In this document: piece after piece, positions 1 through 8,631 of the stretch
How the letters are laid out: every line of letters starts with the position of its first letter
How positions within the stretch are numbered: position 1 is the first letter of the stretch
Virus record (IMG/VR): IMGVR_UViG_3300034068_001138
Location: 1-27,853 of that record
Origin: a virus
DNA: 27,853 bases
Reading direction: 5' to 3' (one strand)
The notes under the pieces: generated by a model
Seen by the model: only the letters and a program-made list of their open reading frames with translations
What the model was told of the DNA's origin: nothing
Database searches by the model: none
Translations under genes and position numbers: made by a program

Positions 1-1324
1 CACTTGTTCCTGAACTTCCGCTTGTTCCAGATGAACCACTTGTACCTGATGAACCGCTTGTTCCAGATGAGCCACTTGTTCCAGATGAGCCACTTGTTCC
101 TGAACTTCCACTTGTACCTGAACTTCCGCTTGTTCCTGAACTTCCGCTTGTTCCAGATGAGCCACTTGTTCCTGATGAGCCACTTGTTCCTGAACTTCCG
201 CTTGTACCTGATGAACCGCTTGTACCTGATGAGCCACTTGTTCCTGAACTTCCACTTGTTCCTGAACTTCCACTTGTACCTGAACTTCCGCTTGTTCCAG
301 ATGAGCCACTTGTACCTGATGAGCCACTTGTTCCTGAACTTCCACTTGTTCCTGAACTTCCACTTGTTCCTGAACTTCCACTTGTTCCTGAACTTCCGCT
401 TGTTCCAGATGAGCCACTTGTACCTGATGAGCCACTTGTACCTGATGAGCCACTTGTTCCTGAACTTCCACTTGTTCCTGAACTTCCACTTGTTCCTGAA
501 CTTCCACTTGTTCCTGAACTTCCACTTGTTCCTGAACTTCCGCTTGTTCCAGATGAACCACTTGTACCTGATGAACCGCTTGTTCCAGATGAGCCACTTG
601 TACCTGATGAACCACTTGTTCCTGAACTTCCACTTGTTCCAGAACTTCCACTTGTACCTGAACTTCCGCTTGTTCCAGATGAACCGCTTGTTCCAGATGA
701 ACCACTTGTTCCTGAACTTCCGCTTGTACCTGAACTTCCACTTGTTCCAGAACTTCCACTTGTACCTGAACTTCCGCTTGTTCCAGATGAACCGCTTGTT
801 CCAGATGAACCACTTGTTCCTGAACTTCCGCTTGTACCTGATGAACCACTTGTTCCTGAACTTCCACTTGTTCCAGATGAACCACTTGTTCCTGAACTTC
901 CACTTGTTCCTGAACTTCCACTTGTTCCTGAACTTCCACTTGTTCCTGATGAACCACTTGTTCCTGAACTTCCGCTTGTACCTGAACTTCCACTTGTTCC
1001 TGAACTTCCACTTGTTCCTGAACTTCCACTTGTTCCTGATGAGCCACTTGTTCCTGAACTTCCGCTTGTACCTGATGAACCACTTGTACCTGAACTTCCA
1101 CTTGTTCCTGAACTTCCACTTGTTCCTGATGAGCCACTTGTTCCAGATGAACCACTTGTTCCTGAACTTCCACTTGTTCCTGAACTTCCACTTGTTCCTG
1201 ATGAGCCACTTGTTCCTGAACTTCCACTTGTTCCAGATGAGCCACTTGTTCCTGAACTTCCGCTTGTTCCAGATGAGCCACTTGTTCCTGATGAACCACT
1301 TGTTCCTGAACTTCCGCTTGTTCC
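1..1324 (-). repeat. 18-bp tandem repeat array encoding GSSGTS
   Basis: About 73 consecutive copies of an 18-base unit, running to the window edge. Each encodes Gly-Ser-Ser-Gly-Thr-Ser. Units differ mainly at synonymous positions: the second Gly is GGA or GGT, the first Ser pair is AGT TCA, TCA TCA or TCA TCT. Because the unit is a multiple of three, gain or loss of copies changes fibre length without breaking the frame. The array also keeps the opposite strand open, which produces a spurious long reading frame there. Confidence 0.95.
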
Positions 1325-1705
1325 ATTTTGACCAGCAAGAATATCAAATGTTAATAAACTACTTCCAATTGTTATCTCATCTGTTGTTGTTAAATAAAAT
1401 GTTTTACCAGAATATGTTAATCCTGATAATACCAAAACCTCAACACCAGTATAAACATCGTCACTGATATTAAAATCATAATCACGGCTTAATAATTCTG
1501 ATGTTTCTAATTTGTATATTCCATTATTTTGTGGCGAATTTTGTTGCCACACCAGTATTCTATCATTAACATCAATATTAATCCCATCAATTGATGTTGG
1601 TGTTGTTGCTCCAGATAGTACTATATGACCTGTTGTTGCAACAATACACGGCCTTTTCTTCGTTGTTGAAATGGCCTGACCATAAATATTTAATCTAGTT
1701 GGCAT
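1..1705 (-). CDS. Tail-fibre protein with Gly-x-Ser repeat stalk (3' end outside window)
   Basis: Open from an ATG at 1705 to the window edge with no stop, giving 568 residues of a longer protein. Residues 1-127 match a module common at or near the start of phage tail-fibre proteins: the segment DRILVWQQNSPQNNGIY corresponds to the family pattern 'DRVLVKNQ...NGIY', followed by a thioester-free beta-rich stretch ending ITIGSSLLTF. From residue 128 onward every third residue is Gly in a GSSGTS hexapeptide repeat, about 441 residues visible. This resembles collagen-like Gly-x-y fibre stalks but has no proline, so a collagen triple helix is not assured. The receptor-binding tip must lie beyond position 1. 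It follows the other fibre gene after 141 AT-rich bases. The role as a fibre is well supported by family pattern; the stalk structure is inferred. Confidence 0.75.
   Translation of the reverse strand, partial: MPTRLNIYGQAISTTKKRPCIVATTGHIVLSGATTPTSIDGINIDVNDRILVWQQNSPQNNGIYKLETSELLSRDYDFNISDDVYTGVEVLVLSGLTYSGKTFYLTTTDEITIGSSLLTFDILAGQNGTSGSSGTSGSSGTSGSSGTSGSSGTSGSSGTSGSSGTSGSSGTSGSSGTSGSSGTSGSSGTSGSSGTSGSSGTSGSSGTSGSSGTSGSSGTSGSSGTSGSSGTSGSSGTSGSSGTSGSSGTSGSSGTSGSSGTSGSSGTSGSSGTSGSSGTSGSSGTSGSSGTSGSSGTSGSSGTSGSSGTSGSSGTSGSSGTSGSSGTSGSSGTSGSSGTSGSSGTSGSSGTSGSSGTSGSSGTSGSSGTSGSSGTSGSSGTSGSSGTSGSSGTSGSSGTSGSSGTSGSSGTSGSSGTSGSSGTSGSSGTSGSSGTSGSSGTSGSSGTSGSSGTSGSSGTSGSSGTSGSSGTSGSSGTSGSSGTSGSSGTSGSSGTSGSSGTSGSSGTSGSSGTSGSSGTSGSSGTSGSSGTSGSSGTSGSSGTSGSSGTSGSSGTSGSSGTSGSSGTS
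631..840. repeat. 108-bp higher-order tandem duplication inside the 18-bp array
   Basis: Bases 631-732 and 739-840 are identical over 102 bases at an offset of 108 (six 18-base units), including the same order of synonymous unit variants. Unit order is otherwise irregular in the array, so this block looks like a recent tandem copy made by unequal exchange or slippage. Confidence 0.85.
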
Positions 1706-1846
1706 ATTATTATTTTTTTACTTATACATAAATACTTTAAGGTTTTAAAAAAAACCTAAAATATAAAATTATTATATACTTTATAAAAAAAACATATATA
1801 CTAAAACACTTACTTTATAAAAAATAGTATTCTATATCTTTAAATA

Positions 1847-4354
1847 TTATTCTCCTAACCATATTGCTTGAAACCAAGACCTAGTTACTTCTTGTGTTCT
1901 TGCATTTGCATTAGAACCATTATTAATAATATTTACATAGTCAGTTGAGCCATTTAGATATAAAATTTTTCTTACTTGTTGTATTATTGAAGATATTGAA
2001 CCCGCTATTCCTATAGTACTGCCATTTTTTTGTATTCCCATATTAGCTTCTCCATTTCTATAGACATCATAACTAGCCGCAATTTCCCAATAACCTGCTT
2101 TTAGTGGTGTAAAGGTATAAGTTGAAGTATTAAACCATGCACTTGATACATTTACACTATTATTCACAATACTATATCTACAAGTATCATTAGTAAAACT
2201 ACCTGGTAAAGTATAAACAACGTCTGCATATGCTTCAAGTAAATAAAGTGCTACACTTGTTCCAGATGAACCACTTGTTCCAGATGTACCGCTACTCCCA
2301 GATGAACCACTTGTCCCTGATGAGCCACTAGAACCTGAAATACCACTTGTTCCTCCTATTGCACCAGTAGATGTTAAAACAAATGAATAATTACTATTCC
2401 CTTCTGTATAATATGTAACATTTTTTGATGAACCTTGTTGATTATTAAGATATATTCTAACAATCATCCTATTAGTTGGATTGATTGTTGTTGTTGGTAA
2501 AGTTATATCAACATTTGCCTCAACTGGTGTTGACCCATCTAACCAATTTATAAGACTAACATTTGATGTTATTATTGGTCCAATTGTTTGTCCACTAAAA
2601 TTAGCCAATTGTATCTCAACATAAACATCCATCAAATCATTTTGATTTGTTTTTAAGAAATGTAAATGAAATTTTTGTGTCCCACCTGGTATTACAGAAA
2701 AACCTAATTCAGGCGTTATATAATCTGAAACTAATGTCCCTGTTGAATTACCTGGAACTAATATAACAACACTTTGTTGTGGTGTGTCAAGTGGAGTAAT
2801 TGATAGGGCTTTATACCCATTAACATCTGAATTTTGGCTTTCATTGAAATAATAAACTTGACCTGCACTTATACCTTGTAACCCACTACTACCTGACGTA
2901 CCACTTGTTCCTGACGTGCCTGATGTTCCATCTATACCTGATGTTCCGCTGCTTCCAGATGAACCACTTGTCCCATCTATACCTGATGTTCCGCTGCTTC
3001 CAGATGAACCACTTGTTCCCTCTGTGCCTGATGTTCCTGAACTGCCAGATGAACCACTTGTTCCAGATGTTCCATTACTCCCACTTGTACCTGATGTACC
3101 ATTAACACCAATAACAACACCACCATATATCTTTAATATACAATTTGGTGTTGGTGGTGGATTAGCATTATTGATTACTAAAGTTGTACCTGACAATATG
3201 GTATAATCTACATCATATTGTTGCAATTGCCCATTATAAAAAAATAAATGATTACCTATATCAACAGATTCAGATATTGTAAATGTTCTATTAGAATTAT
3301 TCTGAACTCCTGTTATTTCTAATTCAGTTAATGGATTACCAGATGAACCACTTGTTCCAGATGAACCACTTGAACCACTTGTTCCAGATGTTCCAGATGT
3401 TCCATTAAAACCAATAACAACACTACCATATATCTTTAATATACAATTTGGTGTTGGTGGCGGATTAGCATTATCAATTACTAAAGTTGTGCCTGATAAT
3501 ATGGTATAATCTACACCATATTGTTGCAATTGCCCATTATAAAAAAATAAATGATTACTTATATCAACAGATTCAGATATTGTAAATGTTCTATTAGAAT
3601 TATTCTGAACTCCTGTTATTTCTAATTCAGTTAATGGATCACCAGATGAGCCACTTGTTCCAGATGTTCCTGCTAAACCACCAGATGTACCACTTGTTCC
3701 AGATGTCCCCGTTGTTCCCCCACTAATACTAATGCTAAACCCTGATATTGGTATTGTATTCCCTGAACTATCATATAAATATAATGTGGTATCTCCTGAA
3801 CTATATGTTCCACCTGTGATATAAATCTCTGGATTGAACTCAACCCATCTTGCATCCCCTCTTGTTACTCCACTTATGCCTTCAATGGTTGACCCTGTCC
3901 AAGCATTTAACAATAATTTACCTTCATCTGTATTATCATATATCTGATAACCAAAATCAATATTTACAACAGAACCAACATTTATAGCATTATTAAATAA
4001 TGTTTCATAGTTTGGTATTTGGTATTGATATGTCTTATTATTCTCATAAACATAAGCAATCATACCAAGTTTTCTCCTTCCAGAAGAAATCCCATCTGAA
4101 TATAAATTGACTACATTTGGAAAATTGTTTGGTGCATTATAACTAAAATCAATGGGAATGGTATTTCCTGAATATAATATTGTCCCTGTTGCACCACTTG
4201 GTATGTTAAAATTTAAATCACTTAATTTAAAAACCTCGTAAAAACCACCAACTTGGAATGAACTAAAATTGCTTCCGGTATTTGAATCTGTCCTAACTGA
4301 ATTTGGCCCAGATAGTACAACTGATGATTTAGGATTTTTATAATTAAAACTCAT
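1847..4354 (-). CDS. Tail-fibre / adhesin protein with duplicated module, GTSG linkers and C1q-like tip
   Basis: An 835-residue mosaic. Residues 1-215 form an unrecognised beta-rich head. Two near-identical modules follow at about 239-318 and 340-418; they contain HLFFYNGQLQQY and DYTI, typical of a small phage-fibre domain. GTSG/GSSG linkers separate all modules. A beta-rich domain occupies about 497-665. The last part, about 701-835, has the C1q/TNF-like jelly-roll signature of fibre tips (YTFTPLKAGYWEIAASY, then an N-rich strand and a final aromatic strand FQAIWLGE). Expected to act as a homotrimeric receptor-binding fibre at the tail. It lies 93 bases after the Thr/Pro-rich gene and 141 before the long fibre. 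The start ATG has no clear Shine-Dalgarno. Fibre assignment is strong; the receptor is unknown. Confidence 0.8.
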   Translation of the reverse strand: MSFNYKNPKSSVVLSGPNSVRTDSNTGSNFSSFQVGGFYEVFKLSDLNFNIPSGATGTILYSGNTIPIDFSYNAPNNFPNVVNLYSDGISSGRRKLGMIAYVYENNKTYQYQIPNYETLFNNAINVGSVVNIDFGYQIYDNTDEGKLLLNAWTGSTIEGISGVTRGDARWVEFNPEIYITGGTYSSGDTTLYLYDSSGNTIPISGFSISISGGTTGTSGTSGTSGGLAGTSGTSGSSGDPLTELEITGVQNNSNRTFTISESVDISNHLFFYNGQLQQYGVDYTILSGTTLVIDNANPPPTPNCILKIYGSVVIGFNGTSGTSGTSGSSGSSGTSGSSGNPLTELEITGVQNNSNRTFTISESVDIGNHLFFYNGQLQQYDVDYTILSGTTLVINNANPPPTPNCILKIYGGVVIGVNGTSGTSGSNGTSGTSGSSGSSGTSGTEGTSGSSGSSGTSGIDGTSGSSGSSGTSGIDGTSGTSGTSGTSGSSGLQGISAGQVYYFNESQNSDVNGYKALSITPLDTPQQSVVILVPGNSTGTLVSDYITPELGFSVIPGGTQKFHLHFLKTNQNDLMDVYVEIQLANFSGQTIGPIITSNVSLINWLDGSTPVEANVDITLPTTTINPTNRMIVRIYLNNQQGSSKNVTYYTEGNSNYSFVLTSTGAIGGTSGISGSSGSSGTSGSSGSSGTSGTSGSSGTSVALYLLEAYADVVYTLPGSFTNDTCRYSIVNNSVNVSSAWFNTSTYTFTPLKAGYWEIAASYDVYRNGEANMGIQKNGSTIGIAGSISSIIQQVRKILYLNGSTDYVNIINNGSNANARTQEVTRSWFQAIWLGE
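3108..3646 (-). repeat. Two ~236-bp direct repeats within the fibre gene
   Basis: Bases 3108-3343 and 3411-3646 are near-identical at an offset of 303 bases (101 codons). The encoded modules differ at only about five of roughly 80 residues (for example S/G, G/D, D/N). A recent in-frame domain duplication is the simplest reading. The flanking GTSG-coding repeats could have served as the recombination sites. Confidence 0.9.
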
Positions 4355-4447
4355 TAACTAATTTATTATTTTTTATAAATATATAAAATTACATTTTAAC
4401 CATAACTTAAATGGTTGTAAATGTTATTCTATTTGTTGGTGTTGAAA

Positions 4448-5893
4448 TTAAATTGGTGTAGGAGTTGGTGTTGGAGTTAATGTGTTTGTTGGTGTAGGAG
4501 TTGCTGTATTTGTTGGCGTCTTTGTGTTAGTAGGAGTAATTGTCCTTGTTGGGGTAGGGGTTTTAGTTTGAGTCATAGTTATAGTTGGTGTTGGTGTTAA
4601 TGTATTTGTTGGTGTTGGAGTTGGTGATGGGCATATTGTTGAACCAGTAATAACCCCAACTGAATCAGTTGAATAGCAATATCCGTTTATGCTAAAATTC
4701 TTTGCCCCATTCCAACTGCTATCGTCATTGTTTATACATGATTGAAAATCAATATAATATTTCTGACCATTTGCACCATTAAATGTTGTTGTTTTTCCAC
4801 ATATTCTGGTATTTGCAACCTCCCTACAAACATCATAACAAGATAATACTGATGGGGTTGACGGATCCAAATAAACATCAAAACAATTGCAACCATTTAA
4901 ATCTGGTATTAAGGAATTTCCCTTAAAATATATTTTGTTATCATTATTTAATCTGAAATTTGTATTGCTAAATGTTGTATATATATGATAATAATTTTGT
5001 GGAATTGTGAAGCCACTATATATTACCGTTAATTCTGCATATAATAAATTTGTATTAACCGGGACTAATGATGTTGAATCCCCATATTCATTAACCCCAA
5101 TGTTGCTAACAAGATTTCTATTTGTGTCCATATTTGGTATAACCCAAGTATACCAAGAATAACCTGTTGTCAAATATGCTGGAACTTCATGCGTCTTGAA
5201 TAAATAAGCTTGAATTAAATTACCATATTCATCAAATCCACCACTATTTTGGCGTATCTTTGTTGTTCTTACTTGTGGTGCATTTGCTCCCCAACCTGAA
5301 AAGGATATATACCTATTAATCTGGTCATTAAATGTTGCTGCACTTATTGATGGAGCAATACCATTTGAAAATCCCCTAAATAAACTACCACCAGATGACA
5401 TCCAAGAATTGAACTCCACATTCATACTAACTGGCTCAATAAATAAATAAGCCTCATACTCTTCCGGTGTTGTTGGGGTAACTGTTGGAGTTATGGTTGG
5501 TGTTGGAGTATTTGTCTTTGTTGGGGTATTTGTTGGTGTTGGAGTGTTTGTTGATGTTACAGATGGTGTTGGCGTCTGTGTTGGCGTCTTTGTTGGCGTC
5601 TGTGTTATAGATGGTGTTATACTTGGGGTTGGTGTTATAGATGGTGTTGGAGTTGGGGTTGTGCATAAAATCTCAAGAGTTATTCCAGCCAAAAATTGCT
5701 CTCTTGTTATATTGCTATATATTGGCTCACTATCAATTGTATCAATATAAAAATTAAATGGACCTTTTGAGTGAGATGAGGGATTTAATTGTAAGAAATA
5801 CCTTGAACAAGCAGTAACCCCTGTTATCTCATTCTCTATGCTATTCTCACATATTGGATCAATATTTACTACAATTAATTTATATGTTGCCAT
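4448..5893 (-). CDS. Structural protein with two Thr/Pro-rich tracts
   Basis: A 481-residue protein in four parts: a small N-terminal domain (1-77), a Thr/Pro tract (about 78-142), a globular beta-rich domain (143-420) and a second Thr/Pro tract that runs to the C terminus (421-481). The central domain is rich in aromatic residues and Asn and has a Cys-rich end (C335, C337, C352, C356, C365, C386, C406, C421), which could be disulphide-bonded outside the cell. I recognise no family. Thr/Pro tracts of this kind act as extended, rigid linkers. The ATG follows the upstream TAA with no gap (TAAATG), so translation is probably coupled. It is likely a virion surface or fibre-associated protein; this is inferred from position and composition. 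Confidence 0.6.
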   Translation of the reverse strand: MATYKLIVVNIDPICENSIENEITGVTACSRYFLQLNPSSHSKGPFNFYIDTIDSEPIYSNITREQFLAGITLEILCTTPTPTPSITPTPSITPSITQTPTKTPTQTPTPSVTSTNTPTPTNTPTKTNTPTPTITPTVTPTTPEEYEAYLFIEPVSMNVEFNSWMSSGGSLFRGFSNGIAPSISAATFNDQINRYISFSGWGANAPQVRTTKIRQNSGGFDEYGNLIQAYLFKTHEVPAYLTTGYSWYTWVIPNMDTNRNLVSNIGVNEYGDSTSLVPVNTNLLYAELTVIYSGFTIPQNYYHIYTTFSNTNFRLNNDNKIYFKGNSLIPDLNGCNCFDVYLDPSTPSVLSCYDVCREVANTRICGKTTTFNGANGQKYYIDFQSCINNDDSSWNGAKNFSINGYCYSTDSVGVITGSTICPSPTPTPTNTLTPTPTITMTQTKTPTPTRTITPTNTKTPTNTATPTPTNTLTPTPTPTPI

Positions 5894-6445
5894 TTAACAA
5901 TCTATTATTTTAAAATAACTACAAGAATTTATATCTTTTATGGTAACAATAACTTGATTTGACCCAGAAAATCTATTGGGGACATCAATGGTAAGTGGTA
6001 ATATTCCAGTATTTGTTATTGTTGTAATATAAGTTTCATAATTCCTATTTATGTCTGATATATAAATACCAAATGGTGGAGTTCCTATTATAGATGTTAA
6101 TGTTATTTTATTATTTGATGAGGCAATTGGAATATACCCTGGAGTTGAAGATGGGGTTGGAGTTGGAGTTGGAGTAATTGATGTAATATCAGTTATACTA
6201 TAAACAATATCACAATTAATATAACAATTTAATTTCTTTGTTGTTCTGCATCCTTCACTATCCTCAATAATAATGGTAACTTGGGGAGCTGAATTAAATA
6301 TAATAGGTAATTCATATGTTATATCAACCACCAAAGGTAATGTTGTTACTTGACCCAGATAGTTTTCATTCCCCCCAAATGCATCAGATACATATATATT
6401 TAAAGGAGTTGCCCCACTTATACTTGAAATAATAATGTTTGTCAT
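5894..6445 (-). CDS. Two-domain Ig-like protein with internal duplication
   Basis: The 183 residues split into two related beta-sandwich-like halves, 1-82 and about 106-183, joined by a short Thr/Pro linker (88-103). The halves share the pattern G-x-P-x-x-IYxSD, then an N/Y loop, a PL-x-x-D strand, QV-x-(I/V)-x-I-x-D and a Cys-x(6-8)-Cys end, so they arose by duplication. Their ends resemble SprB-type repeats in the gene just upstream. The start overlaps that gene's stop (ATGA). It is probably a small adhesin or decoration of the baseplate or fibre; no enzyme motif is visible. Confidence 0.55.
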   Translation of the reverse strand: MTNIIISSISGATPLNIYVSDAFGGNENYLGQVTTLPLVVDITYELPIIFNSAPQVTIIIEDSEGCRTTKKLNCYINCDIVYSITDITSITPTPTPTPSSTPGYIPIASSNNKITLTSIIGTPPFGIYISDINRNYETYITTITNTGILPLTIDVPNRFSGSNQVIVTIKDINSCSYFKIIDC

Positions 6446-8631
6446 AATTTACAAGATATATCATAATCTATTTTCAATTTTATGGTTAATACTTGTGAGG
6501 TTATACTATCTCCTGGTTCTGCTATGATGTTTATTGTATTTGTTATTAAGTCATAAGACACACTCTGTATTCCTGGGATTCCAAGTAATCCTTTTAGGGT
6601 ATTACCAGCCAACAAATCAACTATGGATTCTGCATAAACCGAATCTGTTGGAACATCTGTTCTTGTATATCCTGTGTAGAATGTATTTCCACTTGTGATA
6701 CCACTTGGTTCTAACGTATATTCTGTTGTGAAGATTGCTGAGTTTAAATTACATTTTGGATCGATTATAGTGGTTGATCCACTAAACTCCATATTCACCA
6801 AATCACTAAAGCCCTCATTCAAGAAATCTAATAATCCAAATTTATTTATTGAATTTATCCCAAATACTTTTGAATCAACAATGTATGTTTGATACGACTT
6901 TACTGTACTAAAACAACTTATACTTACATCTCTGGTTAATGAACAACCATTATTATCCACAATTGTTAATGAATAATCACCACTAGTTAACCCAGTTGCT
7001 GATATTGATTGTGGATTACCAGATACATTACTTGACCAAGTGTATGTAAAAGGTGGCAACCCATCAGTTATCAAAGCTGTTATTGTACCATCATTACCAT
7101 TCACACATGATGTTGGATATAATGAAAAATCCAAATAATTACTTGTGGGTATTGTTAATACTTTTATCTGCTCACAACCAGTTGAATCAATAACTCTTAA
7201 AGTCTTATTCCCATCTCTTAAATTTGTAAAAGTATATCCTGTTAAATTTGTATCTAAAATGCTATTTACATCATCCAAATAAAAATCGTATGGGGGTGTG
7301 CCCCCTGTTGTAATATATGCAAAAAGAGTACCATTGTTTGAATTACAAGTTGTCCCAGTTAATGAATAATTTAATTCAAATTTATCTTCAGCAATAATTG
7401 TCACTTCTTCATCATAGTAACAACCTGAAGAATCTTGCATATAAACTGTATATGTACCAGTTCCTAAATTGGTAAATAAATAATTTGTTGAAGTTGTGGT
7501 ATTTGTTATTGTATCCCCACTTGGTTGAATTAACCCATAAGTATATGGTCCAGTTCCCCCCAATATATTAATTGATATAATCCCATTAGATGAGCCACAT
7601 AATGAATTTGTTCCAATAAATTCAACGCTTGAAACAGAATTTTCACTAACTAAACTTGTTGTAATATCAAGTGAACATAATGCACCATCTATAACCCTTA
7701 TGTCATAAGTACCAGATGTTAATCCAGTAATCACAATGTTATTACTATATGTTATATCATAAAATCCTGTACTTGCTGAAAAATAATATGGCGCAGTACC
7801 TCCACTAATGGTAACGTCTAAAGAACCTGTTGCAGTAAAGCATGATGGTTGTGTGGGAATTATCTGTAATAATCCCATAGATTCTGCCTCTTCAACTATA
7901 ATTATTTTGGTGTTAACACAGCCTTGACCATCTGTAACACTAACAGAATAAGAATCTGTGGGTAAATTTGTGATTGTATTCCCAGTTGCTCCATTGTTCC
8001 AAAAATAACTATAAGGCCCAGGATTTGTTTGACCTGTTATGTATATTGCACCTGTTGATCCAGTAAAGCAAGGTGAATTTTTAACAATAAAATAACCATA
8101 ATCAAATGATGTGGAATTTTTTATTATAAAATTTTCTGTTTTTGCTGTACAACCCCCAATATCTTCAACATAAATATAATAAGTGTCTGCACTTAAATTT
8201 TCAAAAATAATTTCCTCCGAATTAAAAATATTGTTTGATATTAAGGTATTTCCACTAGTATATAAATAACAATCTGTTGTTGAAAATAGAGATGTTGTTG
8301 TTCCAGTTACTGAACCATTTGAATCCCCACATGTTGAATTGATTGTTGACAATATTGAGGTACAAACTCCACTAGATATTGGAATATTTAAATAAAATTC
8401 TAAATTATCTGGAGCAGTTGAATCATTCACTCTAACCCCATAAGTTGTTGCTGATAAACTTGTAATTAATACTGGTTCAGTTATTGTTATATAAGGGGTA
8501 CTATCAATATATGGATTAATAAATTCAATACTATAAGGTGGCGTTCCTCCACTTAATTCAAGAAGTATTGCACCAGAATTTGTATTAGTGCAGTCGCCTG
8601 TTAAACTCAAAAAATAATCAAATGCTGCCAT
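6442..8631 (-). CDS. SprB-repeat adhesin-like structural protein
   Basis: A 729-residue protein beginning with about seven Ig-like repeats of 70-80 residues (roughly residues 5-575). Each has a Cys near its start followed by GxI-type strands, a GGTPPY or GLPPF turn, TxLxxGxYxxxVxD and a second Cys as (G)C before the next repeat. This is the SprB-repeat pattern known from gliding-motility adhesins and other surface proteins of Bacteroidota. Residues 577-729 form a separate C-terminal domain. The ATG at 8631 overlaps the upstream TAA by one base (TAATG); a TTG nine bases earlier is less likely. In a phage baseplate cluster it probably forms a long beta-sandwich spike or fibre. Host-surface binding is inferred from the family. 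Confidence 0.75.
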   Translation of the reverse strand: MAAFDYFLSLTGDCTNTNSGAILLELSGGTPPYSIEFINPYIDSTPYITITEPVLITSLSATTYGVRVNDSTAPDNLEFYLNIPISSGVCTSILSTINSTCGDSNGSVTGTTTSLFSTTDCYLYTSGNTLISNNIFNSEEIIFENLSADTYYIYVEDIGGCTAKTENFIIKNSTSFDYGYFIVKNSPCFTGSTGAIYITGQTNPGPYSYFWNNGATGNTITNLPTDSYSVSVTDGQGCVNTKIIIVEEAESMGLLQIIPTQPSCFTATGSLDVTISGGTAPYYFSASTGFYDITYSNNIVITGLTSGTYDIRVIDGALCSLDITTSLVSENSVSSVEFIGTNSLCGSSNGIISINILGGTGPYTYGLIQPSGDTITNTTTSTNYLFTNLGTGTYTVYMQDSSGCYYDEEVTIIAEDKFELNYSLTGTTCNSNNGTLFAYITTGGTPPYDFYLDDVNSILDTNLTGYTFTNLRDGNKTLRVIDSTGCEQIKVLTIPTSNYLDFSLYPTSCVNGNDGTITALITDGLPPFTYTWSSNVSGNPQSISATGLTSGDYSLTIVDNNGCSLTRDVSISCFSTVKSYQTYIVDSKVFGINSINKFGLLDFLNEGFSDLVNMEFSGSTTIIDPKCNLNSAIFTTEYTLEPSGITSGNTFYTGYTRTDVPTDSVYAESIVDLLAGNTLKGLLGIPGIQSVSYDLITNTINIIAEPGDSITSQVLTIKLKIDYDISCKL

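Noticed and set aside
1-1324. CRISPR array
   Set aside because: The 18-base units are contiguous, without unique spacers, and encode a regular peptide in frame.
4-1467. Long plus-strand open frame with MFLNF/RLFQM-type repeats
   Set aside because: It is the reverse of the GSSGTS array. The 18-base repeat keeps this strand open, and the minus-strand frame continues into a recognisable fibre N-terminal domain.
1740-1757. AGGTTTT/AAAACCT hairpin between the two fibre genes
   Set aside because: The 7-base stem is AT-rich and is not followed by a T-run on the coding strand, so a terminator is not supported.
2905-3206. Two plus-strand frames in PDVP/HLYLM-type repeats
   Set aside because: They are antisense to GTSG-coding linkers of the fibre gene and have no independent start signals.
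4374-4381. TATAAATA on the plus strand in the 4355-4447 spacer (also 12509-12516)
   Set aside because: Both face away from the minus-strand genes next to them, showing that the octamer occurs by chance here.
4398-4416. AACCAT/ATGGTT inverted repeat after the 481-residue gene
   Set aside because: The stem is six base pairs with no T-run; it is expected by chance in such DNA.
5493-5750. Plus-strand Val/Gly-rich frame (also 15189-15443)
   Set aside because: Both are the reverse of Thr/Pro-coding tracts, where GGTGTT repeats read as Gly-Val.
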